Source: a virus. Taken from it: DNA of 54,532 bases. Made by a program: the position numbers and the translations under genes. The stretch is from positions 1-54,532 of the IMG/VR virus record IMGVR_UViG_3300022752_000089. The stretch is one strand, 5' to 3'. A model generated the notes under the pieces. It saw only the letters and a list, made by a program, of their open reading frames with translations. It made no database searches and had not been told where the DNA came from. Positions 14,263 through 22,914 of this stretch are shown piece by piece (position 1 is the stretch's first letter; each line of letters begins with the position of its first letter).

Positions 14263-15116
14263 TCATCGGTGCTTTTACAGGATACAACTACAATCAATTA
14301 AAACCTTGGGTTGAATCTATTGAAACTTGTGGTTTCAAAGGTGATAAAGTAATGATTGTTGGTGATGCAGATGATGATACTTGTGCGGAACTTATACATC
14401 ATGGTTTTGAATTGGTTGCTATGCCAAAAATCAATGCACCAATTCATGTTGCAAGATTCTGGTCAATATATGATTACCTACATCGGACTCCAATATATGA
14501 TATCGTTGTAACCACCGATGTTAAAGATGTTTATTTCCAAAGAGACCCATGTAAATGGATTACTGATAACATGGGTGATAAATCTTTGGTGGCTGGTTCA
14601 GAATCTATTCGTTACCAAGATGAACCATGGGGTAACGATAACTTACTTCAGACATATGGGCAAGAAGTATATAATAGGTTCAAAGACAACATCATTTACA
14701 ATGTAGGAACCTTTGGTGGTAAATGTGAATATGTTAAAGATATGTGCTTCAACATATTCACTAATGCAACCAACAGGCCAATTCCTATCGTTGACCAGGC
14801 GGTCTATAATGTGTTATTGAATATACAACCGTACAAAGATAATGTATTGTTTACCAATCAGGAAGATGGATGGGCAGTACAACTTGGTACTACAGGCGAC
14901 CCAAAAAAGATGGGTCAATTCAGACCATTCTTAACTGAACCAGAACCTGTATTCAACTATCATTCAAAGACAATTACCACAACAGCTGGAATACCACATT
15001 GTATTGTACATCAATATGACCGTGTACCAGTTTGGAAGAGTTTGATGATGAATAAATTTGGCCAAGAAGAGGTGACATTATCTGGCCCAGAATATTTTAC
15101 TTATAGGACAACTTAA
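14247..15116 (+). CDS. Glycosyltransferase-like protein
   Basis: 289 aa. The start KNLIIGAFTGYNYNQLKPWV, then VMIVGDADDDT, and the core YDIVVTTDVKDVYFQRDPC (a D-x-x-D pattern after a beta strand) fit a GT-A enzyme. IIYNVGTFGG and PIVDQAVYNVLL are typical acceptor-side segments. It overlaps the previous gene by 16 nt. The sugar and acceptor are unknown. Confidence 0.7.
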   Translation: MAKNLIIGAFTGYNYNQLKPWVESIETCGFKGDKVMIVGDADDDTCAELIHHGFELVAMPKINAPIHVARFWSIYDYLHRTPIYDIVVTTDVKDVYFQRDPCKWITDNMGDKSLVAGSESIRYQDEPWGNDNLLQTYGQEVYNRFKDNIIYNVGTFGGKCEYVKDMCFNIFTNATNRPIPIVDQAVYNVLLNIQPYKDNVLFTNQEDGWAVQLGTTGDPKKMGQFRPFLTEPEPVFNYHSKTITTTAGIPHCIVHQYDRVPVWKSLMMNKFGQEEVTLSGPEYFTYRTT

Positions 15117-15117
15117 C

Positions 15118-15684
15118 ATGAAAACATTAGTCGATATTATTATTGAGAAAAATTTAAATAATGAAACACATATTGAATTTGGTACAGATAAAGAACACTC
15201 ACATAGGTACTGTACTGGTTTCTATGATAAAGAATTCTTAAAGTATAAAGAAAAACAAATTATTATTACTGAAATTGGTATTGCTAAAGGTGGTAGTTTA
15301 GCTCTATGGCACGAATATTTTGATGATGCTTTTATTCTTGGAATAGATAACCGTGAACAAGGCGCTAAAGAAAATACTAAACACCTTTCAAATGTACATA
15401 TCATTTATGCTCAAGCATATAGTGAAGAATTTGTTCTATCATTACCCATGTCGGATATTATCATTGAAGATGGTTCACATCATTTTGAGGACCAAACAAG
15501 AGCAATTCAACTCTACCTGCAAAAATTGAAACCAGGTGGTGTCTTTATCATTGAGGATATTGCCAAAATGGAATATTGTGATGAATTTAAAAAGTATGTT
15601 CCTGACTCAATGACTTATGAAGTGGTTGATGTTAGAGATATTTCTCCAAATTTTGATAGTATTTTATTTGTTGTGAGAAATTAA
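15118..15684 (+). CDS. SAM-dependent O-methyltransferase (sugar type)
   Basis: 188 aa. Motif I is ITEIGIAKGGSLALWHEYF, with the acidic residue ILGIDNRE after beta 2. MSDIIIEDGSHHFEDQ is the signature of the methyltransferase_24/cephalosporin hydroxylase-like group, and LKPGGVFIIEDI is the post-motif strand. Members of this group include sugar O-methyltransferases of macrolide and polysaccharide pathways. Within this cluster it probably methylates a sugar hydroxyl. Confidence 0.8.
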   Translation: MKTLVDIIIEKNLNNETHIEFGTDKEHSHRYCTGFYDKEFLKYKEKQIIITEIGIAKGGSLALWHEYFDDAFILGIDNREQGAKENTKHLSNVHIIYAQAYSEEFVLSLPMSDIIIEDGSHHFEDQTRAIQLYLQKLKPGGVFIIEDIAKMEYCDEFKKYVPDSMTYEVVDVRDISPNFDSILFVVRN

Positions 15685-15685
15685 A

Positions 15686-16435
15686 ATGGCTGATTTATCA
15701 TTTATTCATATGGCCACGCCACATAAAACAGTGGCCACTAATCATATCATAAGTAATCTGAGAAAATATCATCCTGATGCCTATTATTTCTTGTCATCCG
15801 ATGGCATTGATGATTTATCTGATATAGCCAAAAAATATAATTGTGAATATAAATTTTACGAAAATAGATTTGGTTCATGTAATGTAAATGGTGGTTATGG
15901 TTATCCAGTAGAAAAGATTATTGCTTGGTTGACCAGATTCTATGAAGTTTGTTTGCGGTGCAAAACATCACATATACAGATGATGGAAGATGATGTTTGG
16001 TTGTTAAAACCAGTTACTGTCAAAAATGAATGGGAAATGGCTGCACATTTAAATAAACCTGGTGATAATTTGATATCTGAGGTTGTGCATGATATGATTG
16101 AACAATATTCAGGTAAAAGGCCTTTGACAAAATATTTTGGTGCTGGTGGTGGAACAATATTCAAGGTATCTACATTCATCGAGAATTATCATAATATTGT
16201 AGAGTTCTTAAATGAGTATGGTGACCGGATGAGAGATTCATATCCACCATTTGGTTCAATAGATGTGTTTATGGTTGTATATTATTTTTTATGTGGAAAA
16301 GATTATACAGTAAATCCATATATGGTTGATGCTCATGCACACCGACCTGGATTTAATTTTGAAGATTTTGTAAGTAAGTTATCTCCAGAAATAGAAATTA
16401 TTAACAACTATAAGAAGTGGTATTGGAATGAGTGA
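15686..16435 (+). CDS. Glycosyltransferase-like protein
   Basis: 249 aa. The N-terminus SFIHMATPHKTVATNHIISN is followed by a Rossmann-like half, then HIQMMEDDVWLLKPV with an EDD acidic site, then the AGGGTIFKVSTF and PPFGSIDVFMVVYYF acceptor-side region. Pattern of a GT-A-like enzyme, family not named. It starts 1 nt after the methyltransferase stop. Confidence 0.65.
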   Translation: MADLSFIHMATPHKTVATNHIISNLRKYHPDAYYFLSSDGIDDLSDIAKKYNCEYKFYENRFGSCNVNGGYGYPVEKIIAWLTRFYEVCLRCKTSHIQMMEDDVWLLKPVTVKNEWEMAAHLNKPGDNLISEVVHDMIEQYSGKRPLTKYFGAGGGTIFKVSTFIENYHNIVEFLNEYGDRMRDSYPPFGSIDVFMVVYYFLCGKDYTVNPYMVDAHAHRPGFNFEDFVSKLSPEIEIINNYKKWYWNE

Positions 16436-17252
16436 TATTAGTATTGTAACAGCATTTTTTGATATTGGCCGTGGTGATTGGACACCTAGTAAAGGTCTTC
16501 CACATTATCTGGAAAGAAGTAACGAAACATACATTGAAAGATTTTCACACCTGTGCAAATTGGAAAATGAAATTATTGTATTCACTTCTGAAGATTTAGT
16601 TGAAAGACTAGAAAAAGTTTGTGCTGATAGAATGGATAGAACCAAGATTATTGCATTTGATGTGCAGAAACAGTTTGCTTCGATGAGGCAACAGATTGAA
16701 CGAGTACAGAAAAGTTCTGAATTCAAAAATGCCGTTGTGCCATCACAAGCAAAGAATCCAGAATATTGGAATCCTGATTATGTTTTGGTAACTGACTTGA
16801 AGGCTTACTTCACACATTATGCAATAGGAAAGAATCTAACATCCAATGATATGGTGGCGTGGATTGACTTTGGTTATTGCAGGTCAGAAAAGAATATTCC
16901 ACCAAGTAAGAAGTGGTCTTATGATTTTGATCCTGAAAAGATTCATCTATTCTCATACAAAGACTTTGATAGAAGAACACCTGTATCACAAGCAATCCTG
17001 TCAAATGATGTTTACATTCTTGGTGCCAAAGTTGTTGCACATAAAGATAATTGGCCAATCTTAGAAGGATTGATGCGTGAATCTTTCAATCAATTGTTGG
17101 ATAATAATCTGGTAGATGATGACCAAGGACTTTGGTTAGTTTCATATTTGTTACATCCGCATATATTTGAATTGCATAAGATACCTGACCATCAATTCGG
17201 ACACGATCCATTTGTTTTATTTAATGATTTTAATTTGGAGGTAACATTATAA
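16428..17252 (+). CDS. HtrL/YibB family protein, putative glycosyltransferase
   Basis: 274 aa. The opening DISIVTAFFDIGRGDWTPS, then LPHYLERSNETYIERFSHLCKL and ENEIIVFTSEDL, is the hallmark of the HtrL/YibB family encoded in the LPS-core (waa) region of enterobacteria. VAWIDFGYCR is the conserved mid-domain segment. The biochemical role of the family is not firmly known; its genes sit among LPS glycosyltransferases. It overlaps the previous gene by 8 nt. Confidence 0.8.
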   Translation: MSDISIVTAFFDIGRGDWTPSKGLPHYLERSNETYIERFSHLCKLENEIIVFTSEDLVERLEKVCADRMDRTKIIAFDVQKQFASMRQQIERVQKSSEFKNAVVPSQAKNPEYWNPDYVLVTDLKAYFTHYAIGKNLTSNDMVAWIDFGYCRSEKNIPPSKKWSYDFDPEKIHLFSYKDFDRRTPVSQAILSNDVYILGAKVVAHKDNWPILEGLMRESFNQLLDNNLVDDDQGLWLVSYLLHPHIFELHKIPDHQFGHDPFVLFNDFNLEVTL

Positions 17253-17938
17253 TGAATCTAGTATCACAAGATACAGCAATATTAATTACGGCTTATACTG
17301 GCGGTAACGATCCATCTCATTATAATTGTGGTAATGATAATGTTATAATGAGTAAAAGAAAAATGGCCAAAACTCTGGTAAAATATTTAAGAGAAACTGG
17401 TTATTATATTTGTTTATCTTCACATTCAACCTTAGATGAAGAAACTCAGAATCTATGTCATTCTTTTATCTATGATTCGGATAATCGTTGGCAAATAGAT
17501 GGAATTCCTAAACGACCAAACCATGGTGTTGCGGAATTATCTGCCATACATAATGGAGTAAATATGCTCAGTCGTTATGGTTTTAAAAATATATTTAAAC
17601 TTTGTTATGACCAACACCCAGATTTGGATTACACAAAATTGATTAAAAAATATGAATCGTTAGATAAAAAATTAGTCACATTTAAATATCCAGGTGTTTT
17701 AGCAACTATGTGTTTTTATAGTAATATCGAATTCTTTAAAGAAACATTTCCTATGACTGAGATATATCGTGCTGAATCAGCATTAGAGAATGCCTGGCAC
17801 GATTCTGTTAGAGACCGTGGAATGATGGATTCAGTTTATGGTTATTCTTCTTTTAATGAAATGTTAGAATTGCCTGCTGGTGAATCACCACATTTTTCAA
17901 TATTAGGTAGTAATTTAAATGAATACAATTATCAATAA
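17252..17938 (+). CDS. Putative glycosyltransferase-like protein
   Basis: 228 aa with GGAGGT ahead of ATG 17252. TAILITAYTGGNDPSHYN...LVKYLRETGYYICLSSHSTLD looks like a GT-A N-terminal half. FKNIFKLCYDQHPDLDYTKL gives an acidic site at the right place. SPHFSILGSNLNEYNYQ ends the protein. No named family; the glycan context supports the call. Confidence 0.5.
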   Translation: MNLVSQDTAILITAYTGGNDPSHYNCGNDNVIMSKRKMAKTLVKYLRETGYYICLSSHSTLDEETQNLCHSFIYDSDNRWQIDGIPKRPNHGVAELSAIHNGVNMLSRYGFKNIFKLCYDQHPDLDYTKLIKKYESLDKKLVTFKYPGVLATMCFYSNIEFFKETFPMTEIYRAESALENAWHDSVRDRGMMDSVYGYSSFNEMLELPAGESPHFSILGSNLNEYNYQ

Positions 17939-17947
17939 AAGTTTACT

Positions 17948-18568
17948 ATGATAAGTATAATAATTATTGATTCATTGTATTATGATTTAAGAGCACTTAA
18001 AAAAACAATGGAGACACTAGGGGACAAAGTTACTAAAATTTATTGGTTCTCTGACCTTCCTTTTCCTGAAGAAAACTTTTCTATACCTGTTGTATGGACC
18101 AAGATAGATAAAATAAAAAATTATAATGATGATTATGGTTATATAAGTTTAAAAATATGTCCACATGTGTGCATAGAACCTTATAATCTAACTATACATA
18201 ATGATGGGTTTGCAGTTAATCCAGAAGCTTGGACGGACGAGTTCTATGAATATGATTATATTGGAGCTGTTTGGGGTGATGGTGTTATTGGTAATGGTGG
18301 GTTCACTTTAAGATCCAAAAAGTTATATGATGCTTTGAGGGATATGGATGTATCGTATACCACATTGCCTGAGGACGATATTATATGTAGAGTACACAGA
18401 AGTACATTGGAATCGAAATACGGAATTAAATTTGCTCCGGAACCTATTGCCAATAGATTCAGTATAGAGTATAATCTGAGTTCGGAGTGGTTAGGTAAGA
18501 GTTTAGGTTTTCATGGGAAACATGGAATTCACAAATATTATGGAGATGGTTTATGGGAAATAAAATAA
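17948..18568 (+). CDS. DUF5672-type glycosyltransferase-like protein
   Basis: 206 aa. LTIHNDGFAVNPEAWTDEFY followed by EYDYIGAVWGDGVIGNGGFT and LRSKKL, then PEDDIICRVHRSTLESKYGI, KFAPEPIANRFSIE and LGFHGKHG is the conserved course of DUF5672, usually found in capsule/LPS clusters and next to GT2 genes. It lacks the extra N-terminal domain that some members have. It overlaps the RfbH gene by 16 nt. Confidence 0.8.
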   Translation: MISIIIIDSLYYDLRALKKTMETLGDKVTKIYWFSDLPFPEENFSIPVVWTKIDKIKNYNDDYGYISLKICPHVCIEPYNLTIHNDGFAVNPEAWTDEFYEYDYIGAVWGDGVIGNGGFTLRSKKLYDALRDMDVSYTTLPEDDIICRVHRSTLESKYGIKFAPEPIANRFSIEYNLSSEWLGKSLGFHGKHGIHKYYGDGLWEIK

Positions 18569-19848
18569 ATTCTAATGAAATGGTTGATTATCTTTCTAGA
18601 GAAAAAATCAAGTATGTAAAAAATTATGATAATTATGTAGATGGAGAATTTGTTCAGTATTCTGGACAACTTTGGGATCATAAAGAAATGGCGGCCGCCA
18701 TTGATACATTAATATATGGTGCTTGGATAGTTTCTGGTGAAAAGGTTGAAAAATTCCAAAATGAATTTAGTAAACGGTTCAATGTAGGTTATTCACATAT
18801 GGTGAACTCTGGTAGTTCGGCCAATCTGGTATTAATTTCTTCTATGAAAAAGAAATTTGCATGGCAACCAGGTGATGAGATTATTGTATCTCCTGTTGGA
18901 TTCCCCACAACTATTGCACCAATTGTTCAGAATGAATTGAAGCCAATCTTTATTGACATTGAATTGAATACCTTAAATTTTGATGTTAATTTAATTGAAG
19001 AAAAAATCACACCAAGAACCAAAGCAATATTTGTGTCGCCTGTTTTAGGCAATCCTCCAGACATGGACAAAATTGTTGCTCTATGTGAAAAGTACAATAT
19101 AGTTCTATTAGGTGATAATTGTGATTCTTTGGGAACTAAATGGAACGATAAATTAATCACCGACTTATATTATGCTTGGACAACATCTTTCTATCCAGCA
19201 CACCACATCAGTACGGGTGAAGGTGGTATGGTATGTTCAAATGATGAAGAATTTATTAAACTTTCCAGAAGTATATCTTGGTGGGGCCGTGATTGTTATT
19301 GCATTGGCGCAAATAATATGCTTGAGTGTGGTACTTGCGGCAAACGATTTGATAATTGGATACCAGAATATGATGGTACTATTGACCACAAATACTTGTT
19401 TACAAATATTGGGTATAATTTAAAACCTTTGGATTTGCAAGGTGCTATTGGTTCGGAACAACTGTTGAAGTTTGATATGTTGGAATCTAAACGCAGAGAA
19501 TACAAAAATCAAATTCAGAAGATACTTGAAGATAACATCAAAGATGTTAGGGTTATCAACTCATTGGAATCAGGTGATCCATCATGGTTTGGTGTTCCAA
19601 TTTATTGCGAATCACAAGGCCTCAAAGAATTCTTGGTTTCTCATTTTGAATCTAATAAGATCCAAACAAGAAATTATTTTGCTGGCAATATTCTTGTACA
19701 TCCTGGTTTCAAACATTTGGATGATGCCAAAAAATATCCAAATTCAAACCTTGCTTTGACAAATGTATTCTTTATCGGCTGTTCACCACTATACAATGAT
19801 AAGATTTTGAGTTACATTGAAAAGGTTTGTAAAAAATGGAACGATTGA
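18553..19848 (+). CDS. rfbH: RfbH-like 6-deoxyhexose 3-dehydrase (E1)
   Basis: 431 aa, the usual length of the E1/RfbH group of DegT-DnrJ-EryC1-StrS enzymes. The active-site Lys of aminotransferases is replaced by His: SFYPAHHISTGEGGMV (His 217/218), the mark of CDP-4-keto-6-deoxyglucose-3-dehydrase (PMP- and [2Fe-2S]-dependent C3 deoxygenation). The cluster ligands C190, C248, C250 and C262 follow C-x57-C-x-C as in E1, with a 4-residue insertion before the last one (CGKRF). It removes the C3 hydroxyl on the way to 3,6-dideoxyhexoses such as paratose, abequose or tyvelose. The reductase partner (E3) is not seen nearby and would be supplied by the host. Confidence 0.88.
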   Translation: MGNKINSNEMVDYLSREKIKYVKNYDNYVDGEFVQYSGQLWDHKEMAAAIDTLIYGAWIVSGEKVEKFQNEFSKRFNVGYSHMVNSGSSANLVLISSMKKKFAWQPGDEIIVSPVGFPTTIAPIVQNELKPIFIDIELNTLNFDVNLIEEKITPRTKAIFVSPVLGNPPDMDKIVALCEKYNIVLLGDNCDSLGTKWNDKLITDLYYAWTTSFYPAHHISTGEGGMVCSNDEEFIKLSRSISWWGRDCYCIGANNMLECGTCGKRFDNWIPEYDGTIDHKYLFTNIGYNLKPLDLQGAIGSEQLLKFDMLESKRREYKNQIQKILEDNIKDVRVINSLESGDPSWFGVPIYCESQGLKEFLVSHFESNKIQTRNYFAGNILVHPGFKHLDDAKKYPNSNLALTNVFFIGCSPLYNDKILSYIEKVCKKWND

Positions 19849-20651
19849 TTAGTATATTAGGTCCTGGATTTGTTGGAGGTCGTTATCACGAATTAACATC
19901 AAATTCAGTAACCAATGACAAATATGATTATGAACCTAAATCCGATGAGATTGTTTATTTCATTTCAACCATTGATAATTATAATGTACATACTAATCCT
20001 TATTTGGATATAGATACAAATTTAACGGTTCTTATAAAAACATTGGAACACTGTAAGGGTAAAACTGTAACATTCAATTTTATAAGTTCTTGGTTTGTTT
20101 ATGGTGATGTAGAATTACCAGCAAAAGAATCTTCATATTGTGATCCAAAAGGATTCTATTCCATTACTAAACGTGCCGCTGAACAATTGTTGATATCATA
20201 TTGCGAAACTTTTGATATTGAATATCGTATCATTAGATTAGCTAATGTTTTAGGTAAATCTGATTCTAAAGTTTCCAAGAAAAAGAATGCTCTACAATAT
20301 ATGATTGAAGAAATTAAAAATGGTAGAGATGTTGATATGTACGATGGTGGAAAAATCTTTAGGGATTATATCCATGTCGATGATGTGGTACAAGCAATTA
20401 ATCTTATAATTGATAATGGTGAATTGAATACCATTTATAATGTTGGTAATGGTAAAGAAATATACTTAAAAGATGCTTTGTCTTATGTTAAAAATAAAAC
20501 AAATTCTACCTCTATGTTGAACAGTATAGAATCAGCAAAGTTTCACCAAAAAGTTCAGACAAAAAATATGGTATTGGATATTTCAAAAATACAAAGTTTG
20601 GGATACAAACCTAAATTTGATATCTACCAAGCTTTGGATACCTTGATATAA
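19836..20651 (+). CDS. NAD-dependent sugar epimerase/dehydratase (extended SDR)
   Basis: 271 aa. The N-terminal nucleotide loop is SILGPGFVGGRYH. The catalytic YSITK (Y-x3-K, about residue 107) is preceded by FISSWFVYGDVELPAKESS with the catalytic Ser. IFRDYIHVDDVVQAI is the typical extended-SDR C-terminal motif. It probably reduces or epimerises the 4-keto sugar made by the RfbH step, as Abe/RfbJ or RfbE-like enzymes do; the exact product is inferred. Overlaps both neighbours. Confidence 0.82.
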   Translation: MERLISILGPGFVGGRYHELTSNSVTNDKYDYEPKSDEIVYFISTIDNYNVHTNPYLDIDTNLTVLIKTLEHCKGKTVTFNFISSWFVYGDVELPAKESSYCDPKGFYSITKRAAEQLLISYCETFDIEYRIIRLANVLGKSDSKVSKKKNALQYMIEEIKNGRDVDMYDGGKIFRDYIHVDDVVQAINLIIDNGELNTIYNVGNGKEIYLKDALSYVKNKTNSTSMLNSIESAKFHQKVQTKNMVLDISKIQSLGYKPKFDIYQALDTLI

Positions 20652-21469
20652 TGTCTCAAGGTTACTTTTTAATTGCCATAGGTCAAAGATACATTCTTGA
20701 GGCCTCACTTCTAGCCAATACAATTAAGAAACACGATCCAACAAGACCTATTTGCTTGTTGATTAATCCAGAAGATTTGGACTATGCAAAGTCTTTTGGT
20801 TGTTTTGATGAATATGCACCATTTGATCCGACAGTAGATGAAGAAACTTATAAAAACTGTAATAATAGTTTTGAAAAGTTTTGTATCTATGCCAGAATAA
20901 ACTTTGATAAGATTCTGCCTTACGATGAAACAATCAATTTAGATACTGATGTATTATGTCAATATAATCCAGACCATCTTTGGGATTACTTGTCACAATC
21001 TGAGTTTCCTGTCAGAACGTTAGGCAAGAAAAGATGTGATGCACATTGGCATTGGAATCAAGGATACAATATATCAAACATTGTAGGTAAACATATACCT
21101 GCTGTCCATTGCGGGTTCATATATATTAGAAAGAGTAAAAATACAAATAGGTTTTATGCATCGGTTAGAGAAAAGTTTTTGAATTACGACAAGTACGGAT
21201 GCAAAAGATTGTTCAGAGGATCCAGAACAGAAGAAGCTTGTTATTCGTTGGCATTTTCTGAGTTTGATGCCAGTCCAATTGAGTATCATGAATATCCTGT
21301 GATGACATTTAACTTTGACAAGAATGAAGTTCTACCATCAAAGAAACAAATATTGATTGATGATAACAATGTTCCTTTTGAAATGAATAACTATATTCCA
21401 TTTATACATATGTGGGAAAAAATGGAAGGTGATAATTTTAAATCGTTATATGAAAGAATTATGAAATGA
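20651..21469 (+). CDS. GT8-like glycosyltransferase
   Basis: 272 aa. The start GYFLIAIGQRYILEASLLAN followed by TIKKHDPTRPICLLI matches GT8-like enzymes. NFDKILPYDETINLDTDVLC contains the DxD site. HCGFIYIRKSKN and IPFIHMWEKME correspond to the late conserved region with a metal-binding His. It starts on the last base of the SDR gene. Confidence 0.78.
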   Translation: MSQGYFLIAIGQRYILEASLLANTIKKHDPTRPICLLINPEDLDYAKSFGCFDEYAPFDPTVDEETYKNCNNSFEKFCIYARINFDKILPYDETINLDTDVLCQYNPDHLWDYLSQSEFPVRTLGKKRCDAHWHWNQGYNISNIVGKHIPAVHCGFIYIRKSKNTNRFYASVREKFLNYDKYGCKRLFRGSRTEEACYSLAFSEFDASPIEYHEYPVMTFNFDKNEVLPSKKQILIDDNNVPFEMNNYIPFIHMWEKMEGDNFKSLYERIMK

Positions 21470-22206
21470 ATTTTTATGTAAGACAAACTGACGCCTTAGG
21501 TGATTTTTTGAATTGTATTCCGGTATTGGCTGGCCTTCACAACAGATTTGGTAAATACAATTTAATTGTTAAACATCAAACAGAAAAATTCAAAGGATTT
21601 AAAGACTTTTTGATGTACCAAGATTTGTTTTATGGTGTGTACTTTGACAATGAGTTTCAAGGTGAAGTAATTAATATGGATAATTGGGGTACTGAAAGGG
21701 AATACAAAAGAAATCCTAATAGACCAATTGAAACTTGCAAATATGAAAACTTCCTAAAAGATGTTTATAAAATTGATTTTGAAGTTGATGATAAATTTGT
21801 ATTGAAATATCCAAAGTGTGATGTTGAAATCAAAGATACTTATTATGTTGGTGATAGATGGAATCACTTCAGTACCGACAATAGAAGAAAAACAAACATT
21901 CTATCCCATCTCAAAGATTTTGAATTCATTGACTTCAACAATGACCTGTTGACCAATTGTTACATCATCAAAGAATCTAAAAAACCATTCATTACAAACT
22001 TTACTGGTGTCGGTATGATGGCTGATTTACTTGATAAGGAATTGTTTTGTGTTTGGAAACCAGAAGATTGGAATCCAGAATGGATTGTTGGTGATGGCAT
22101 TACATGGGACAATGGAAAAAATATTGAACAAGTATTTGAAAAACACTTCTACTTGGACCGTAAAGCAAAATTAGTTCATGCAAAAGACTTGGAGAAGTAT
22201 CTATGA
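21466..22206 (+). CDS. GT9/heptosyltransferase-like protein
   Basis: 246 aa. The N-terminus NFYVRQTDALGDFLNCIPVL resembles the R...(L)GD(x)L...P start of ADP-heptose:LPS heptosyltransferases, and KKPFITNFTGVGMMADLLDK is a plausible GT-B nucleotide-binding segment. It is short for GT9 (about 340 aa). With the next gene, which shows the opposite GT9 end motif, it may reflect two divergent relatives or a split enzyme. Confidence 0.5.
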   Translation: MNFYVRQTDALGDFLNCIPVLAGLHNRFGKYNLIVKHQTEKFKGFKDFLMYQDLFYGVYFDNEFQGEVINMDNWGTEREYKRNPNRPIETCKYENFLKDVYKIDFEVDDKFVLKYPKCDVEIKDTYYVGDRWNHFSTDNRRKTNILSHLKDFEFIDFNNDLLTNCYIIKESKKPFITNFTGVGMMADLLDKELFCVWKPEDWNPEWIVGDGITWDNGKNIEQVFEKHFYLDRKAKLVHAKDLEKYL

Positions 22207-22913
22207 TTTTAAACATAGAACGAGGTGTCTTTGGGGATGAAGTAAAAAATGGTGATTTGATAGGTGTTGCCAACGTTGTGGCTTATCTCAGAAAAGAAAA
22301 TCCAGGTATTAAATTTCATATGTTGCCAGGTTCTGTTAGTTCAGTTGGTTACATACAAGAGTTCTATCAATTTCTTTTAAAGAATACAGATTATTTTTCT
22401 GAAACTCCAGGTGAATCTTACATGCAATGGCGTAGAGTTAATCTTTGGGACTTCCGTGATGTTATTGGTGACAATGTTATCATAAAAAATCCACTGATAA
22501 CAGAGAAGAAGATTGTGATATGTCCAGTTTTTGATGCACCATATAACATTTATAGAAACTGGCCTCAACCTGTATTTGATAAAATAATTGCGGAGTATTC
22601 AACAAAAGAATATAATGGTTATGAAAAGATTATATGTGGTATGGAACAATTTAAAGATAGATGTATTTCTCCAGATTGGCAGTATTCATCTGATTTTATG
22701 GCAAACATACAACACATAATGACCACAGAAATATTCATTGGTGGTGATACTGGTACTAGCCACTTTGCATGGTCGCTTGACAAAGGACCTAAAACTTTGT
22801 TATACTATAACTCTGGCCGTGGTATGATGCATTGTATGCCACCTTATTTGTTAGAAGGTAAAGGTCGTATAGTTAGATATTGGTTAGATTTTGAAGGCAC
22901 AACTTGGGGATAA
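22203..22913 (+). CDS. GT9-like glycosyltransferase (GT-B)
   Basis: 236 aa. EIFIGGDTGTSHFAWSL is the strong match to the GT9 donor-site signature (I.NDTG..H.A.AL). Before it, KIVICPVFDAPYNIYRNWPQ resembles the conserved P.......W. segment. ATGA overlap with the previous GT9-like gene. Heptose transfer is not certain; the family also includes other LPS enzymes. Confidence 0.65.
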   Translation: MILNIERGVFGDEVKNGDLIGVANVVAYLRKENPGIKFHMLPGSVSSVGYIQEFYQFLLKNTDYFSETPGESYMQWRRVNLWDFRDVIGDNVIIKNPLITEKKIVICPVFDAPYNIYRNWPQPVFDKIIAEYSTKEYNGYEKIICGMEQFKDRCISPDWQYSSDFMANIQHIMTTEIFIGGDTGTSHFAWSLDKGPKTLLYYNSGRGMMHCMPPYLLEGKGRIVRYWLDFEGTTWG

Positions 22914-22914
22914 A

